Shown one piece after another: positions 9,311-20,884 of a stretch of DNA of 64,000 bases. The DNA is from Tepidiforma flava (GTDB taxonomy: Bacteria > Chloroflexota > Dehalococcoidia > Tepidiformales > Tepidiformaceae). The position numbers were made by a program, and so were the translations under genes. Location of the stretch: NCBI RefSeq assembly GCF_027594505.1, contig NZ_CP115149.1:1-64000 (forward strand), in the 5' to 3' direction. Numbering within the stretch: position 1 is the first letter of the stretch; every line of letters begins with the position of its first letter. The notes under the pieces are model-generated. The model was not told where the DNA came from and made no database searches. It saw nothing but the letters and a program-made list of their open reading frames with translations.

Positions 9311-10857
9311 CGCCGGCAGAGCTGGCAGGCGGGCCGCCGCTCGACGTGGCGGTCATCGGGGGCGGAATCAACGGCGCGGCGATCGCGCGGGCGGCGGCAG
9401 CCAACGGGCTGCGGGCGGCCCTGTTCGAAGCCTCGGACTACGGTTTCGGGACGACCTGGCGGTCGACCAAGCTCATCCACGGCGGGCTGCGGTACCTCGA
9501 GCACGGCGATGTGGGGCTGGTGTTCGAATCGCTCAGGGAGCGGGCGTGGCTGCTGGCGACCCGGCCGTATCTCGTGCGCCCCCAGCGGTTCTTGCTGCCG
9601 CTGCTGCCGTGGACGCGCCGGCCCGCGTGGCAGCTGCGGATGGGGCTGGCGACGTACGACCTGCTCGCGCTCTACCGGGGCGTGCCGGGGCATCGCCGGC
9701 TGAGCGAAGCGCGGCTGCGGGAGCTCGCGCCCTACCTGCCGGCCGAGGCGCGCGGCGGATTTTCGTTCTTCGACGCGCGGGTCATCGCGCCGGAGCGGCT
9801 GACCTGGGAGCTGGTGCGGGAGGCGCGGCAGCTCGGCGCGGCGTGCTTCAACCACTGCCCCGTCGCGGCGGTCGAGGCGCCGGGGGCACAATCGAAGCGG
9901 TGGTCGTGGAGCACCGCGGCGAGCGGGTGCGGGTGCCGGCGCGGGCGGTGGTCAACGCGGCCGGGCCGTGGGTCGACGCGGTGAACCGGCTCGGGATTTG
10001 CCGCCGCCCGAGCTGCTCGGCGTGACCCGGGGCTCACACATCGTGGTCGAGCTCGACGGCGAGCCGGGGCACGACGCCGTGTTCAGCACGGCGAAAAGCG
10101 ACGGGCGGGTGTTCTTTGCGGTGCCGCAAGATGACCTGCTGCTCATCGGGACGACGGACGACCGGTACGACGGCGACCCGGGGCGGTGCAGCCGACGGCG
10201 GAGGACATCGCCTACCTGCTCGAGGAAGGCCGGGCGCTGCTGCCGGGGCTGGACATCCGGAAAGAGCGGGTGCGGTACGCGTATGCCGGGCTGCGGCCGC
10301 TCCAGAAGGTTGCCGGCGGGCCTGAGGCTGCAATTACCAGGCGGCACGCGGTTATCGACCACGGGAAGCTGGGCGGCGCGCGGGGATGTACAGCGTAGTC
10401 GGCGGGAAGCTGAGCACGTTCCGGCCGCTGGCGAACGACGTCATCGAGCGGATGCTGGGGCGGAAAGCGGCCCGGTGGGAAGCCGCGGCTCCGGCGGAGT
10501 GGCGCGACCAGCTGCTGGGGCTGGGGTTCGACCACCCGATGCGGCGGCACCTGCGCCGGTACGGCGCGGAGGCGCCGCGCGTGGCCGAGCTGGGCCGCGA
10601 GACGCTCTGCCCGCATGCGCCGGGGCTCGAGGGGAGGTGCGGTTCGCGGCGCGGTTCGAGCAGGCGGCGACGGTCGGCGACGCGCTGCTGCGGCGGACGG
10701 GGATCGGCTGGGCGAGATGCCGCGGACTCTGCTGTCACGAGCGGGCGGCGGAGCTGCTGGGAGAGGAGCTCGGCTGGGATGCGGCGGAGCGGCAGCGGCA
10801 GGCCGCCGCCTACGCGGCCGAAGTGGCGTATCATCTACCGGTAGAGGGGACGATTGA
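9307..10857 (+). CDS. glpD: Aerobic glycerol-3-phosphate dehydrogenase (about six frameshifts)
   Basis: FAD enzyme that oxidises glycerol 3-phosphate to dihydroxyacetone phosphate and passes electrons to quinone at the membrane. The FAD motif [18 protein letters not shown] is at the N-terminus. Further marks are [49 protein letters not shown] and [14 protein letters not shown]. Breaks fall near 9887, 9998, 10185, 10385, 10635 and 10847, each a -1 shift; restored length is about 518 residues, normal for GlpD. Start TTG 9307 overlaps the glpK stop; GTG 9298 is an alternative. I end it at TGA 10857, which overlaps the next TTG start; without the last shift it would run to 10882. Confidence 0.88.
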
Positions 10858-11651
10858 CCGCCACGCACCCGGCCCTGGCTGACCCGGCAGTCGAGCACGC
10901 GCTCCGGCAGGCGGCTGCGCTCATGCGGCGCAGCCTGCACGCAGTCGCGCTCGTCGGCGCCGGGCTTTCCGCGGAGAGCGGCATCCCGACCTACCGGGGC
11001 GCCGGCGGCGTGTACGAGCGGTTCGGCGAGCCGACGATCGACGGCTGGGAACTGTTCACCCACGACCCGGCGGAATGGTGGCGGCAGGCGATCGCCCACG
11101 AGACGGCGGGCTCGCCGTTCTCGGAGGCGATCGAGCGGGCGGCGCCGAACGCGGGGCATTACGCCATGGCCGACCTCGAGCAGATGGGGCGGCTGGCGCA
11201 CGTGATCACGCAGAACATCGACAACCTGCACGCGGTCGCCGGTTCGCGGCGGGTGACGGAGATCCACGGCAACCGGTACAAGGTGCGATGCATCGAATGC
11301 GGGGCGCGGGAGCGGCTCGAGACGGTGAACCTCGACCGGCTGCCGCCGTCCTGCCCGGTCTGCGGCGGGCTGTACAAGAACGACGTCGTGATGTTCGGCG
11401 AGCCGATCCCGCGGGACGCGCTGGAGGAGTGCTACCGGCAGGCGCTGGCGGCGGACCTGTTCCTGACGGTGGGGACGAGCGCAGTGGTCTACCCGGCGGC
11501 GGACTTCCCCGTGCTGGCGAAGCGGCGGGGCGCGCCGCTGATCGAAATCAACCCGGAGGAGACGGCGCTCACCGAAATCAGCGACGTCGTGATCCGCGCG
11601 CCGGCAGGAGTGGCGCTGCCGGCGCTCGTGGACCTGCTGCTCGTGCCCTGA
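10854..11651 (+). CDS. cobB: Sir2-family NAD-dependent protein deacylase
   Basis: The 265-residue intact product is a class III deacylase, which removes acyl groups from lysine with NAD+. The NAD loop is GAGLSAESGIPTYRG. QNIDNLH replaces the usual QNIDGLH. The catalytic histidine lies in TEIHGNRYKVRCIEC, the zinc site is C-x2-C followed by C-x2-C (SCPVCGG), and VGTSAVVYPAA binds NAD. TTG 10854 is preceded by AGAGGGG at a good distance. It is the third gene of the glycerol operon, which suggests regulation of glycerol or acetate metabolism by lysine acylation, but this is inference. Confidence 0.9.
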   Translation: MTATHPALADPAVEHALRQAAALMRRSLHAVALVGAGLSAESGIPTYRGAGGVYERFGEPTIDGWELFTHDPAEWWRQAIAHETAGSPFSEAIERAAPNAGHYAMADLEQMGRLAHVITQNIDNLHAVAGSRRVTEIHGNRYKVRCIECGARERLETVNLDRLPPSCPVCGGLYKNDVVMFGEPIPRDALEECYRQALAADLFLTVGTSAVVYPAADFPVLAKRRGAPLIEINPEETALTEISDVVIRAPAGVALPALVDLLLVP

Positions 11652-11782
11652 CGGCGATTGCGAACCGGCGTGCCGGCGCGTCTTGACCGACAACGGGGCG
11701 GCCCGGATGCTCGATAGGTCCTCCCCGGCCCCGCCGATACCCCGGGGCGGGCTATTCGAACCCACGTTTCGGAAGGTGAATC

Positions 11783-12707
11783 ATGACGGCGCCGGTCGCT
11801 GAGGAACCGCGCTTCCTGACCTATCCCGGCGCGCCGGCCTGCGCGGCACCGCTGGGTCGATTCGTACGGCGTGCGCCTGCACGTCTGCGAATGGGGCGAT
11901 GCGGACGGGCCGCCGCTCTTCCTCGTGCATGGCGGTTCGGATTTCGCCGGCACGTTCGACGTGTTCGCGCCGCTGCTGGCCGATGCGGGCTGGCGGGTCA
12001 TCTCGTGGGACCACCGCGGCCACGGCGATTCGGACCATGCCGCGCTGTACAGCTGGGACGCGGATGTGCGGGACGCGCTCTCCGTGCTGGATTCGACGAC
12101 GCCGGACGCGGTGCCGGTGGTAGCGCATTCGAAGGGCGGCGGGATGATGCTGCAGCTGGCGGAGGCGCTGCCGTACCGGCTTTCGAAGCTGGTGGTCATC
12201 GACGGCCTGCCGAGCCGCGACCCCGCGCCGGACGTCTCGGACCATGAGCACCGGAAGTTCACGCAGAAGACGCTGGCGGAGTGGCTGGACCACCGCCGGG
12301 CGGCGCATATCAACCTGCGGAAGCCGGGGACGCTGGAAGAGCTGGCGCGGCGGCGGAAGCGGATGAACCCGCGCCTTTCGGATGACTGGCTGCGCTACCT
12401 CGTGACGATCGGCGCGCGGCGCGACCCGGACGGCTGGCGGTGGAAGCTCGACCCGGCGATCCGGTTCGGCGGCTTCGGGCCGTGGAGCCCGGAGTGGTCG
12501 CTGCAGCGGCTCAAGGAGCTGAAGGTGCCGCTGCTCGGGCTGACGGCGACGGTGGAGGAAGAGATGGGCTGGGGCACGAACCACCGGGCGCTGCTGCCGT
12601 ACCTGCCGCCGCGGGCGGAAATCATCCCGTTCGAGAACACGGGGCACTTCATCCACATCGAACATCCGCAGCGGGTGGCCGAGCTGGTGCTGGAGTTCCT
12701 GCGATGA
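11783..12707 (+). CDS. Alpha/beta hydrolase (frameshifted)
   Basis: About 308 residues after restoring two bases at a GCGCG repeat near 11845. Alpha/beta-hydrolase fold: oxyanion HGGSDFAG, strand WDHRGHGDSD, nucleophile motif VAHSKGGG and histidine in ENTGHFIHIEHP. The substrate is not predictable. The start ATG 11783 follows AAGGTGA. An in-frame stop-codon overlap (ATGA at 12704-12707) couples it to the next gene, a second, diverged member of the same fold. TTGACC at 11683-11688 could be a -35 element, but no good -10 follows at 17 bases. Confidence 0.8.
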
Positions 12708-13351
12708 CGGTCTTCCTGCAGCACAACCGGGTGAAGCTGGCGCTGCACACGCTCCGGGAGGCGCCGGGGCCGCGGCTCTTGCTGCTGCACGCGCTCGGCG
12801 ACCGCTCGCCGGAGCGGCTGAGCGGGGAGGTGGAGCGGTGGCCGGGGGCGGTCTATGCCCTCGATTTCACCGGGCACGGCTCGTCATCGGTGCCGGCGGG
12901 CGGCGGGTACACCGCCGAGGTGCTGATGGGCGACGCGGACGTTGCGCTGGCAGCCATCGGGCCGGCGACGGTAGTCGGGCGCGGGCTCGGCGGCTACATC
13001 GGGCTGCTGCTGGCCGGGGCGCGGCCGGGCGAAGTGCGGGGCGTGGCGATTCTCGACGGCGCCGGGCTCGCCGGCGGCGGCGATACGCCGGGGCCGGCGG
13101 TCGTGCGCGGCGTCCCGGGCGCGCTTTCGGCGCCGGACCCGTTCGCGCTGGTGGAGCTGGGTTCCGACCTGCGCCCGCGGCAATACGTGCGGCGGTTCGC
13201 CGAGCTGGCAACGGAGCATTCGCCGCTGGCGAACCCGATCGCGGTGTGCGGGCGGCAGCGGCCCGCCTGGCTCGAGGCGGTCCTGGAGGTTCCGGGGGTC
13301 GTGGAGGAGCCGCTCGAAGCGGCGCTGCAGCGGTTCGCGGCGTTCGGCTGA
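12704..13351 (+). CDS. Alpha/beta-hydrolase-fold protein lacking the nucleophile serine
   Basis: The 215-residue intact product has the shape of a small alpha/beta hydrolase: LLLLHALGDRSPER, then YALDFTGHGSSSVP and the elbow VVGRGLGGYIGLLLA. In active enzymes the elbow is G-x-S-x-G-G; here the serine position is glycine, so ordinary ester hydrolysis is unlikely. ATG 12704 overlaps the previous stop. It may bind a ligand or partner the adjacent active hydrolase; both are inferences. Base composition is like its neighbours. Confidence 0.7.
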   Translation: MTVFLQHNRVKLALHTLREAPGPRLLLLHALGDRSPERLSGEVERWPGAVYALDFTGHGSSSVPAGGGYTAEVLMGDADVALAAIGPATVVGRGLGGYIGLLLAGARPGEVRGVAILDGAGLAGGGDTPGPAVVRGVPGALSAPDPFALVELGSDLRPRQYVRRFAELATEHSPLANPIAVCGRQRPAWLEAVLEVPGVVEEPLEAALQRFAAFG

Positions 13352-13375
13352 CGGCCGGCCCGGCGGGCACACGAT

Positions 13376-13402
13376 GACGCCGGCCCTCGCGGGGCCGGCG
13401 TC
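13376..13402. terminator. Bidirectional hairpin between convergent genes
   Basis: GACGCCGGCCC and GGGCCGGCGTC form an 11-bp perfect stem with a 5-base loop, between the hydrolase gene and rpmB, which converge. No T-run follows on either side. Confidence 0.65.
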
Positions 13403-13427
13403 GGCATATGCGGCAGCTATCGGCCGG

Positions 13428-13640
13428 TCAGGCGGACTTGGTGATGGTCTTGAGGCAGCGCGTGCAGATGTTGACGCGCAGGGACGCGCCGCCGAAGAAG
13501 ATGCGGTGCTTGTGGACGTTGGGACGGAACGTCCGCGACTTCTTGGTGGCCTTGCGCTCCCAGCGGCCGCCGTGCGTGTGGCGGATGTGCCGGCCGAACT
13601 GGGTGGTCTTGCCGCAGACGTCGCATGCTCCACTGGCCAT
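13428..13640 (-). CDS. rpmB: 50S ribosomal protein L28
   Basis: The 70-residue product begins SGACDVCGKTTQFGRHIRHT and continues with KSRTFRPNVHKHRI, the usual L28 pattern, ending in ICTRCLKTITKS. The CxxC plus CxxC arrangement marks the zinc-binding form. Length is normal and the frame is intact. GGAAGGAAG precedes ATG 13640. It is divergent from the YloV-like gene and, as in many bacteria, the two lie side by side. Confidence 0.97.
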   Translation of the reverse strand: MASGACDVCGKTTQFGRHIRHTHGGRWERKATKKSRTFRPNVHKHRIFFGGASLRVNICTRCLKTITKSA

Positions 13641-13676
13641 GCGTGATGCTTCCTTCCGTGGCAGAATCGAACTTCC

Positions 13677-13706
13677 ATGCTAGCACCGGGTTTCGATAGC
13701 GGCCAA
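13677..13706 (-). promoter_or_regulatory. Candidate promoter of rpmB
   Basis: On the minus strand TTGGCC (13706-13701) and TAGCAT (13682-13677) are separated by 18 bases. Transcription would give a leader of about 30 bases with a GGAAGGAAG ribosome site before ATG 13640. Confidence 0.45.
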
Positions 13707-13726
13707 ACGCTGCCGGGTGGCAGCGC

Positions 13727-15357
13727 GTGAGCGGGGAGGTGCGCCCCATCGGGCGGGTCGACGGCGAGGGCCTGCGCGCACTGTTCGAGGCGGCAGCGGC
13801 GGCGCTGGCTGCGGGGGCAGAGGCGATCAACGCCATCAACGTGTACCCGGTCCCGGACGGCGACACGGGGTCGAACATGGCAGCAACGATGCGGGAGGCT
13901 GCCGCCGCAGCGCAGGATGCCGACGCGGGGGCAAACGCGGGGGCAGTTGCTGCCGCGGCGGCACGGGGCGCGCTCTACGGCGCGCGCGGGAACTCCGGGG
14001 TCATCCTGTCGCAGGCGCTACGCGGGTTCGCGGATGCGCTCGAGGGAGCGGAGGAGGTGGACGCCGCCCGGCTGGCTTCCGGCCTGGAGGGCGCCGCGCG
14101 GGCAGCCTACCGTGCGGTGAGCCAGCCGCAGGAGGGGACGATGCTGACGGTCCTGCGCGAGGCCGCTGCAGCCGCCGCAAGCGCCGTCGGCGGACTGCCC
14201 GGCGGCGGGGCGGGCCAGCCGTGCCTGCCGGTGCTCGAGCGGGCGCTGGCCGCGGCGACGGTCGCCGAGGCCCGGACGATGGAGATGCTGCCCTCGCTGC
14301 GGGAGGCGGGGTGCCCGATGCGGGCGGCGAGGGCATCTGCGTGCTGCTCGAGGGCATGCTGGCGCGGCTCCGCGGCGAGGCGCTCGACCTCTCGCACCTC
14401 GCGGGCGACGGCCACGCGCGGGAGTTCGCCGCTGCCCATGCCGACGAAACCTCCGGATTTTGCACCGAGTTCGTGCTCGAGCCGATCCCGGGGAAGCGGT
14501 GGACACCGCGGCGCTGCGGGCGCTGGCGGAATCGTTCGGGGAAAGCATCGTCGTGGTGGGCGACGAGCGGCTGGCGCGAGTCCACGTGCACACAGAGCAG
14601 CCGGAGGCGCTGCTGGAGGCCGCCGGGCAGCTCGGCACCCCGCGGCGGGTGAAGGTCGATGACATGGGGGCGCAGCGGGAGCGGTTCGAAGCCGCCGGCA
14701 GCGGCGCAACGGCGGCCGTGGGGCTGCTGGCGCTCAGCCGGGGCGACGGGTTCGACCGGCTGTTCGAGAGTCTCGGCGCGCGGGTGGTCGACCTCGGCGA
14801 CCGGGAGAAGCCCGCGGCCGGCGAGATCGCGCGGGCGGCGGAAGAGATCGGGGCGGCGGACGTCATCGTGCTGCCGAACCACAAGAACGTGCTGCTCGCG
14901 GCCGAACAGGCGCGGCAGCTGGCGCGGTGCACGCTGCACGTCGTCCCGACGGCGACGCTGCCGCAGGGCGTCGCGGCGGCCCTGCTGTTCGAACCGGGGC
15001 AGCGCGCCCGAGCTGGCGGCGCGGATGGCGGAGGCCGCGCAGCGGGTGCGGACGGTGGAAGTGACGGTGGCAGCGGCTTCGCGGACCGCCGACGGGGTGG
15101 AGGTGCGGGCGGGGCAGGGGATTGCGGTGGTCGATGGGCGGCTTGCCGCGGCCAGGGCGACGGCCGAGGAGGCGCTCGCGGCGGGGCTGGCGGCAGCCGG
15201 CGCCGGGGACGGCGCGCTTGTTACGGTGTACGTGGGAGCGGACGGCGACGCCGAGGCCGCGCGGGCTGCCGCGGCAAATGCTGCGCCCGGGGCGGAGGTC
15301 GAGGTCATCGACGGCGGGCAGCCCGTGTACCCCTACATCGCCTCGGTGGAAGCGTGA
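13727..15357 (+). CDS. DAK2/DegV-like fatty-acid kinase family protein (YloV/FakA-like, three frameshifts)
   Basis: About 544 residues after restoring bases near 14313, 14505 and 15006 (the last a 2-base loss at a CGCGC repeat). The N-terminal DAK2 domain has INVYPVPDGDTGSNM, the Mg-ATP site, and YGARGNSGVILSQ. The central and C-terminal parts (VVVGDERLARVHVHTEQP, VIVLPNHKNVLLAA, GGQPVYPYIASVEA) match the YloV/FakA pattern. FakA phosphorylates fatty acids bound to a FakB carrier; no FakB gene is visible here. GTG 13727 is divergent from rpmB. The stop overlaps the next gene as GTGA. Confidence 0.85.
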
Positions 15358-15728
15358 GCGCGCGGGGCCTGGCCGCGCTGGCGCTCGCTGCTGCGCTGCT
15401 GGCGGGCGCGGCCTGCGGCGGAGGCGGCGGCTCGCCGGAGCCGACGCCGACGAAGCCCGGCGCGCTGCCAGCCAGCCTGACGACGATCACGGTGACAGAC
15501 TTCCGGTTTCAGCCGCTCAGCCTGCAGGTGCCGGTGGGCACGCGGGTGACGTGGACGTTCCGGGGGCAGGCTGAGCACCAGGTGGTCGGGAACTTCAACG
15601 GCGAAGAGATCGCGTCAGCGGTGATGCGGAGCGGAAACTTCGAGCGCGAGTTCACCGAGCCGGGGACGTTCTCCTACCGGTGCGGCGTGCACGGCGACGC
15701 GATGAGCGGCATCGTCACCGTCCGCTGA
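15354..15728 (+). CDS. Cupredoxin-like lipoprotein
   Basis: The 124-residue product has a lipoprotein signal with the lipobox LLAGAAC near residue 20, a short Gly/Pro linker and a plastocyanin-like domain. Copper ligands are visible: His in AEHQVVG and Cys, His, Met in [12 protein letters not shown]. It is likely anchored outside the membrane and carries electrons for a respiratory enzyme. GTG 15354 overlaps the preceding stop, so it is co-translated with the YloV-like gene, an odd pairing. It converges on a molybdenum-enzyme gene, but no shared role is proven. Confidence 0.85.
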   Translation: MSARGLAALALAAALLAGAACGGGGGSPEPTPTKPGALPASLTTITVTDFRFQPLSLQVPVGTRVTWTFRGQAEHQVVGNFNGEEIASAVMRSGNFEREFTEPGTFSYRCGVHGDAMSGIVTVR

Positions 15729-15751
15729 GGGGCGGTGAGGCGCCGGCAGGG

Positions 15752-16343
15752 TCAGGAGTAGCGCTGCTCCTTCCAGGGTCGCCGTAGTTATGGTAACCGT
15801 AGGTTTCCCAGAAGCCGGGCCGGTCGCGGTCGAGGAACTGGATGCCGCCGACCCACTTGGCGCTCTTCCAGAAATAGAGATGGGGAACGACGAGGCGCAT
15901 GGGCCAGCCGTGCTCCTTCGTGAGCGGCTGCCCGTCGTGGGAGTGGGCGAAGAGGACGCCCTCGCGCAGGAGGTCTTCGAGCGGGAGGTTCGTCGTGTAG
16001 CCGCCGTAGCAGTGGATCATGGCGTACTTCGCCTCGGGCTTGAGGCGGATGGCGTCGTAGAGCGCCCGGAACGGCACGCCCTGCCAGGTGTTGTCGAATT
16101 TGCTCCACGTGGTGACGCAGTGGATGTCGCTCGTATCGGTGACCTGGCCGAGGGCGTTGAACTCCTCCCAGGTGAAGGACTTCTCCTCTTCGACGAGGCC
16201 CCAGACGTGGAACCGCCATGATTCGAGGTCGATGCGGGGGATGCTGCCGTAGTGGAGGACGGGCCAGCCGGTGGTGAGATGCTGGCCGGGGGCAGGCGGA
16301 GTTTGCCGTCGGGGCGCAGTTCTTTCGATGCCGTGGTGGACAT
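15752..16343 (-). CDS. Sulfite-oxidase-like molybdopterin oxidoreductase (two frameshifts)
   Basis: About 197 residues after one-base repairs near 15773 and 16283. The compact oxidoreductase molybdopterin domain shows SWRFHVWGLVEEE, the Mo-ligand cysteine in DIHCVTTWSKFDNTWQGVP, HCYGGYTTNLPLEDLL, GWPMRLVVPHLYFWKSAKW and FWETYGYHNYGDPW. It belongs to the short soluble sulfite-oxidase-like group (YuiH type) whose substrate is not settled. No Tat signal is present, so it is probably cytoplasmic. A GGAGG site precedes ATG 16343. Confidence 0.85.
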
Positions 16344-16455
16344 TCGCGGTTCCTCCGCTGCGGATGAGGGGTCGTGATGAGCGTAGCGGTTCGAATTCGG
16401 GCCGGGCAAGGCGGGTTGCCCGCGGCGAAGCGGGCGACGGGGTACACTGGAGCGG

Positions 16456-19365
<2,910 letters not shown>

Positions 19366-19372
19366 CGAAAAC

Positions 19373-19402
19373 TTGGCGCAGGCGCGGAAGGATTGGTAAT
19401 CT
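19373..19402 (+). promoter_or_regulatory. Promoter of tRNA-Gln
   Basis: TTGGCG at 19373-19378 and TAATCT at 19397-19402 are 18 bases apart, placing the transcription start a few bases before the tRNA. Confidence 0.55.
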
Positions 19403-19413
19403 GGAGGCCGCGC

Positions 19414-19487
19414 TGGGGATTCGTCTAAGGGTAGGACAGCAGACTCTGGATCTGTATGTGGGGGTTCGAATCCTCCATCCCCAGCCA
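19414..19487 (+). tRNA. tRNA-Gln (anticodon CTG)
   Basis: The acceptor arms TGGGGAT and ATCCCCA pair fully. The D stem is GTC/GAC, the anticodon stem GCAGA/TCTGT holds loop CTCTGGA with anticodon CTG (Gln, codon CAG), and the T arm contains GTTCGAAT. Discriminator G is followed by an encoded CCA (19485-19487). It lies directly behind gltX. Confidence 0.95.
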
Positions 19488-19500
19488 GCGACGCGATGAC

Positions 19501-19540
19501 GCGCGGCCCCGGGACGTCCCGGGGCCGCGCTGCTTTTCTT
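19501..19540. terminator. Strong terminator after tRNA-Gln, shared with the convergent enoyl-CoA hydratase
   Basis: A perfect 15+15 palindrome spans 19501-19530 (arms begin GCGCGGCCCCGGGAC), followed on the plus strand by TGCTTTTCTT. Confidence 0.85.
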
Positions 19541-19552
19541 CGGCCGGGGAGG

Positions 19553-20361
19553 TCAGGCGTCGCGCCAGGCGGGGTCGCGCATTTCGAACCATGCCTGGCG
19601 GGCTTCACGCGCGTCCTGCGTTTGGCTGGCGAGGATCTGGTTGCGGTTTTCGAGCTTGAGCGCGGCCTGAAGCGAGATGCCGTTCACGGTTTCGTTCAGC
19701 ACCTGCTTGGTGAGGCGGAGGCCGAGCGGGCTCGCCTTGCGGACGATGCCGTCCGCGATGGCGAGGGCGGCGGGCAAGAGGTCATCCGGTTCGACGATGC
19801 GGGTGAGGAGGCCCATCTCGCGCGCTTCCGGGCATCGACGATGCGGCCGGTGTAGAGCATGTCGGCCGCGTGGGCCATGCCGACGATTTTCGGGAGGAAA
19901 TAGGACGAGCCGACATCGGCGCCGCCGAGGCCGAGGTTGAGGTAGGAGCAGGCGAAGCGGGCGGCGGCGGTGCCGATGCGCATGTCGCAGGCGAGCGCGA
20001 TGGACAGGCCGCCCCCGGTGGCGGGGCCGTTGACCGCGGCGATGAGCGCCTGCGGGCACTCGCGCATCTTCACCATGAGGTCGGCGATGTCCTCCTGGAA
20101 GGTCAAGGAATCCTGGACGGGGCCGACGCCGGGCTGCCACGGGCCCTGTTCGGGGCCGGCCTTGAGGTCGAGGCCCGCGCAGAAGCCGCGGCCGGCGCCG
20201 GTGATGACGATGACGCGGGTCGCGAAGTCGCGGTGGCGCGCATCGAAGAAGGCGCGGAGGGCGCGGAGCATGGCGTGGTCGATGGCGTTGAGGCGCTCGG
20301 GCCGGTTGAGGGTGAGAATGCCGACGGGACCGCGAGATTCGAAGTGCAGGGGCTGTTCCAT
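19553..20361 (-). CDS. Enoyl-CoA hydratase/isomerase family protein (frameshifted)
   Basis: Crotonase-fold enzyme of about 269 residues, likely hydrating enoyl-CoA in fatty-acid or related acyl-CoA breakdown. Oxyanion-hole segments are GAGRGFCAGLDLKAG and AVNGPATGGGLSIALACD; LGGADVGSSYFLPK lines the active site. One base is missing near 19828. ATG 20361 has a TAGAAT -10-like hexamer on the minus strand at 20370-20375, eight bases upstream, so its mRNA is probably leaderless. Its start codon overlaps the start of the divergent DUF3293 gene (CCATGG). Confidence 0.88.
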
Positions 20362-20779
20362 GGCGGGAGATTCTACGCCGCACGACCGGGATGAGCCGCC
20401 GGACCCTGAGCTCGAGCTGCTGTACCGGGCGGCGGTGTACGAGGTCGCGCTGCCGGCGGGCCGGGCCGCCTTTCGCATCGGGGAGGGCGTGCCGGGCGCG
20501 CCGGGGCCGTTCGCGGTGGTCACCGCGTGGAATCCGGGACGAGCGCGGCCGGGACGGGAGGAGAACGAGGCGCGGAACCGGGCGCTGCGGGCCGAGGTCG
20601 AGCGGCGGGGGTGGCGATGGCTGCCGGCCGAGGGCCGCTCGCCGGACGGGGCCCACCGGGAGCCGTCGTTCGCCGTGTTCGGGGCCACGCTCGAAGAGGC
20701 GCTGGCGCTCGGGCGGCAGTTCGGCCAGGCCGCGATCGTCTGGTTCGACGGCGAGGCGGCGCGGCTGGCGTGGTGCTGA
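20360..20779 (+). CDS. DUF3293 domain-containing protein
   Basis: The 139-residue intact product has the family's core: VVTAWNPGRARPGREENEAR, then WRWLPAEGRSPDGAHREPSF and a final VWFDGEAARLAW. The function is unknown. ATG 20360 shares bases with the start codon of the divergent enoyl-CoA hydratase gene. An AGGGG about eight bases upstream could be its ribosome site and would lie inside the neighbour's coding region on the other strand. Later starts would cut into the domain. Confidence 0.7.
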   Translation: MAGDSTPHDRDEPPDPELELLYRAAVYEVALPAGRAAFRIGEGVPGAPGPFAVVTAWNPGRARPGREENEARNRALRAEVERRGWRWLPAEGRSPDGAHREPSFAVFGATLEEALALGRQFGQAAIVWFDGEAARLAWC

Positions 20780-20852
20780 TGGCGACACCGACCGGGGTCC
20801 GGGGCGGCCCCAATTGTTCGGTGCGGGCGAACTATGTACGCTCGAACGCATG

Positions 20853-20870
20853 GTTCACGCTGACGTGAAC
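20853..20870. promoter_or_regulatory. Candidate operator upstream of the DHA2 transporter
   Basis: Perfect inverted repeat GTTCACG-CTGA-CGTGAAC, 7-4-7, ending 14 bases before the transporter ATG. The position suits a repressor blocking transcription of an exporter. No regulator gene is adjacent, so the binding protein is unknown. Confidence 0.5.
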
Positions 20871-20884
20871 GTAGGAGAAGATGG

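Noticed and set aside
9307-10857. glpD as a true pseudogene because of about six frameshifts
   Set aside because: All shifts have the same sign, the residues on both sides match GlpD throughout, and essential genes nearby show the same defect. Sequence error is the simpler explanation.
11683-11720. Promoter for the hydrolase pair from TTGACC at 11683
   Set aside because: At 17 bases the -10 would be GATGCT, a poor match, and no other hexamer at a proper spacing is convincing.
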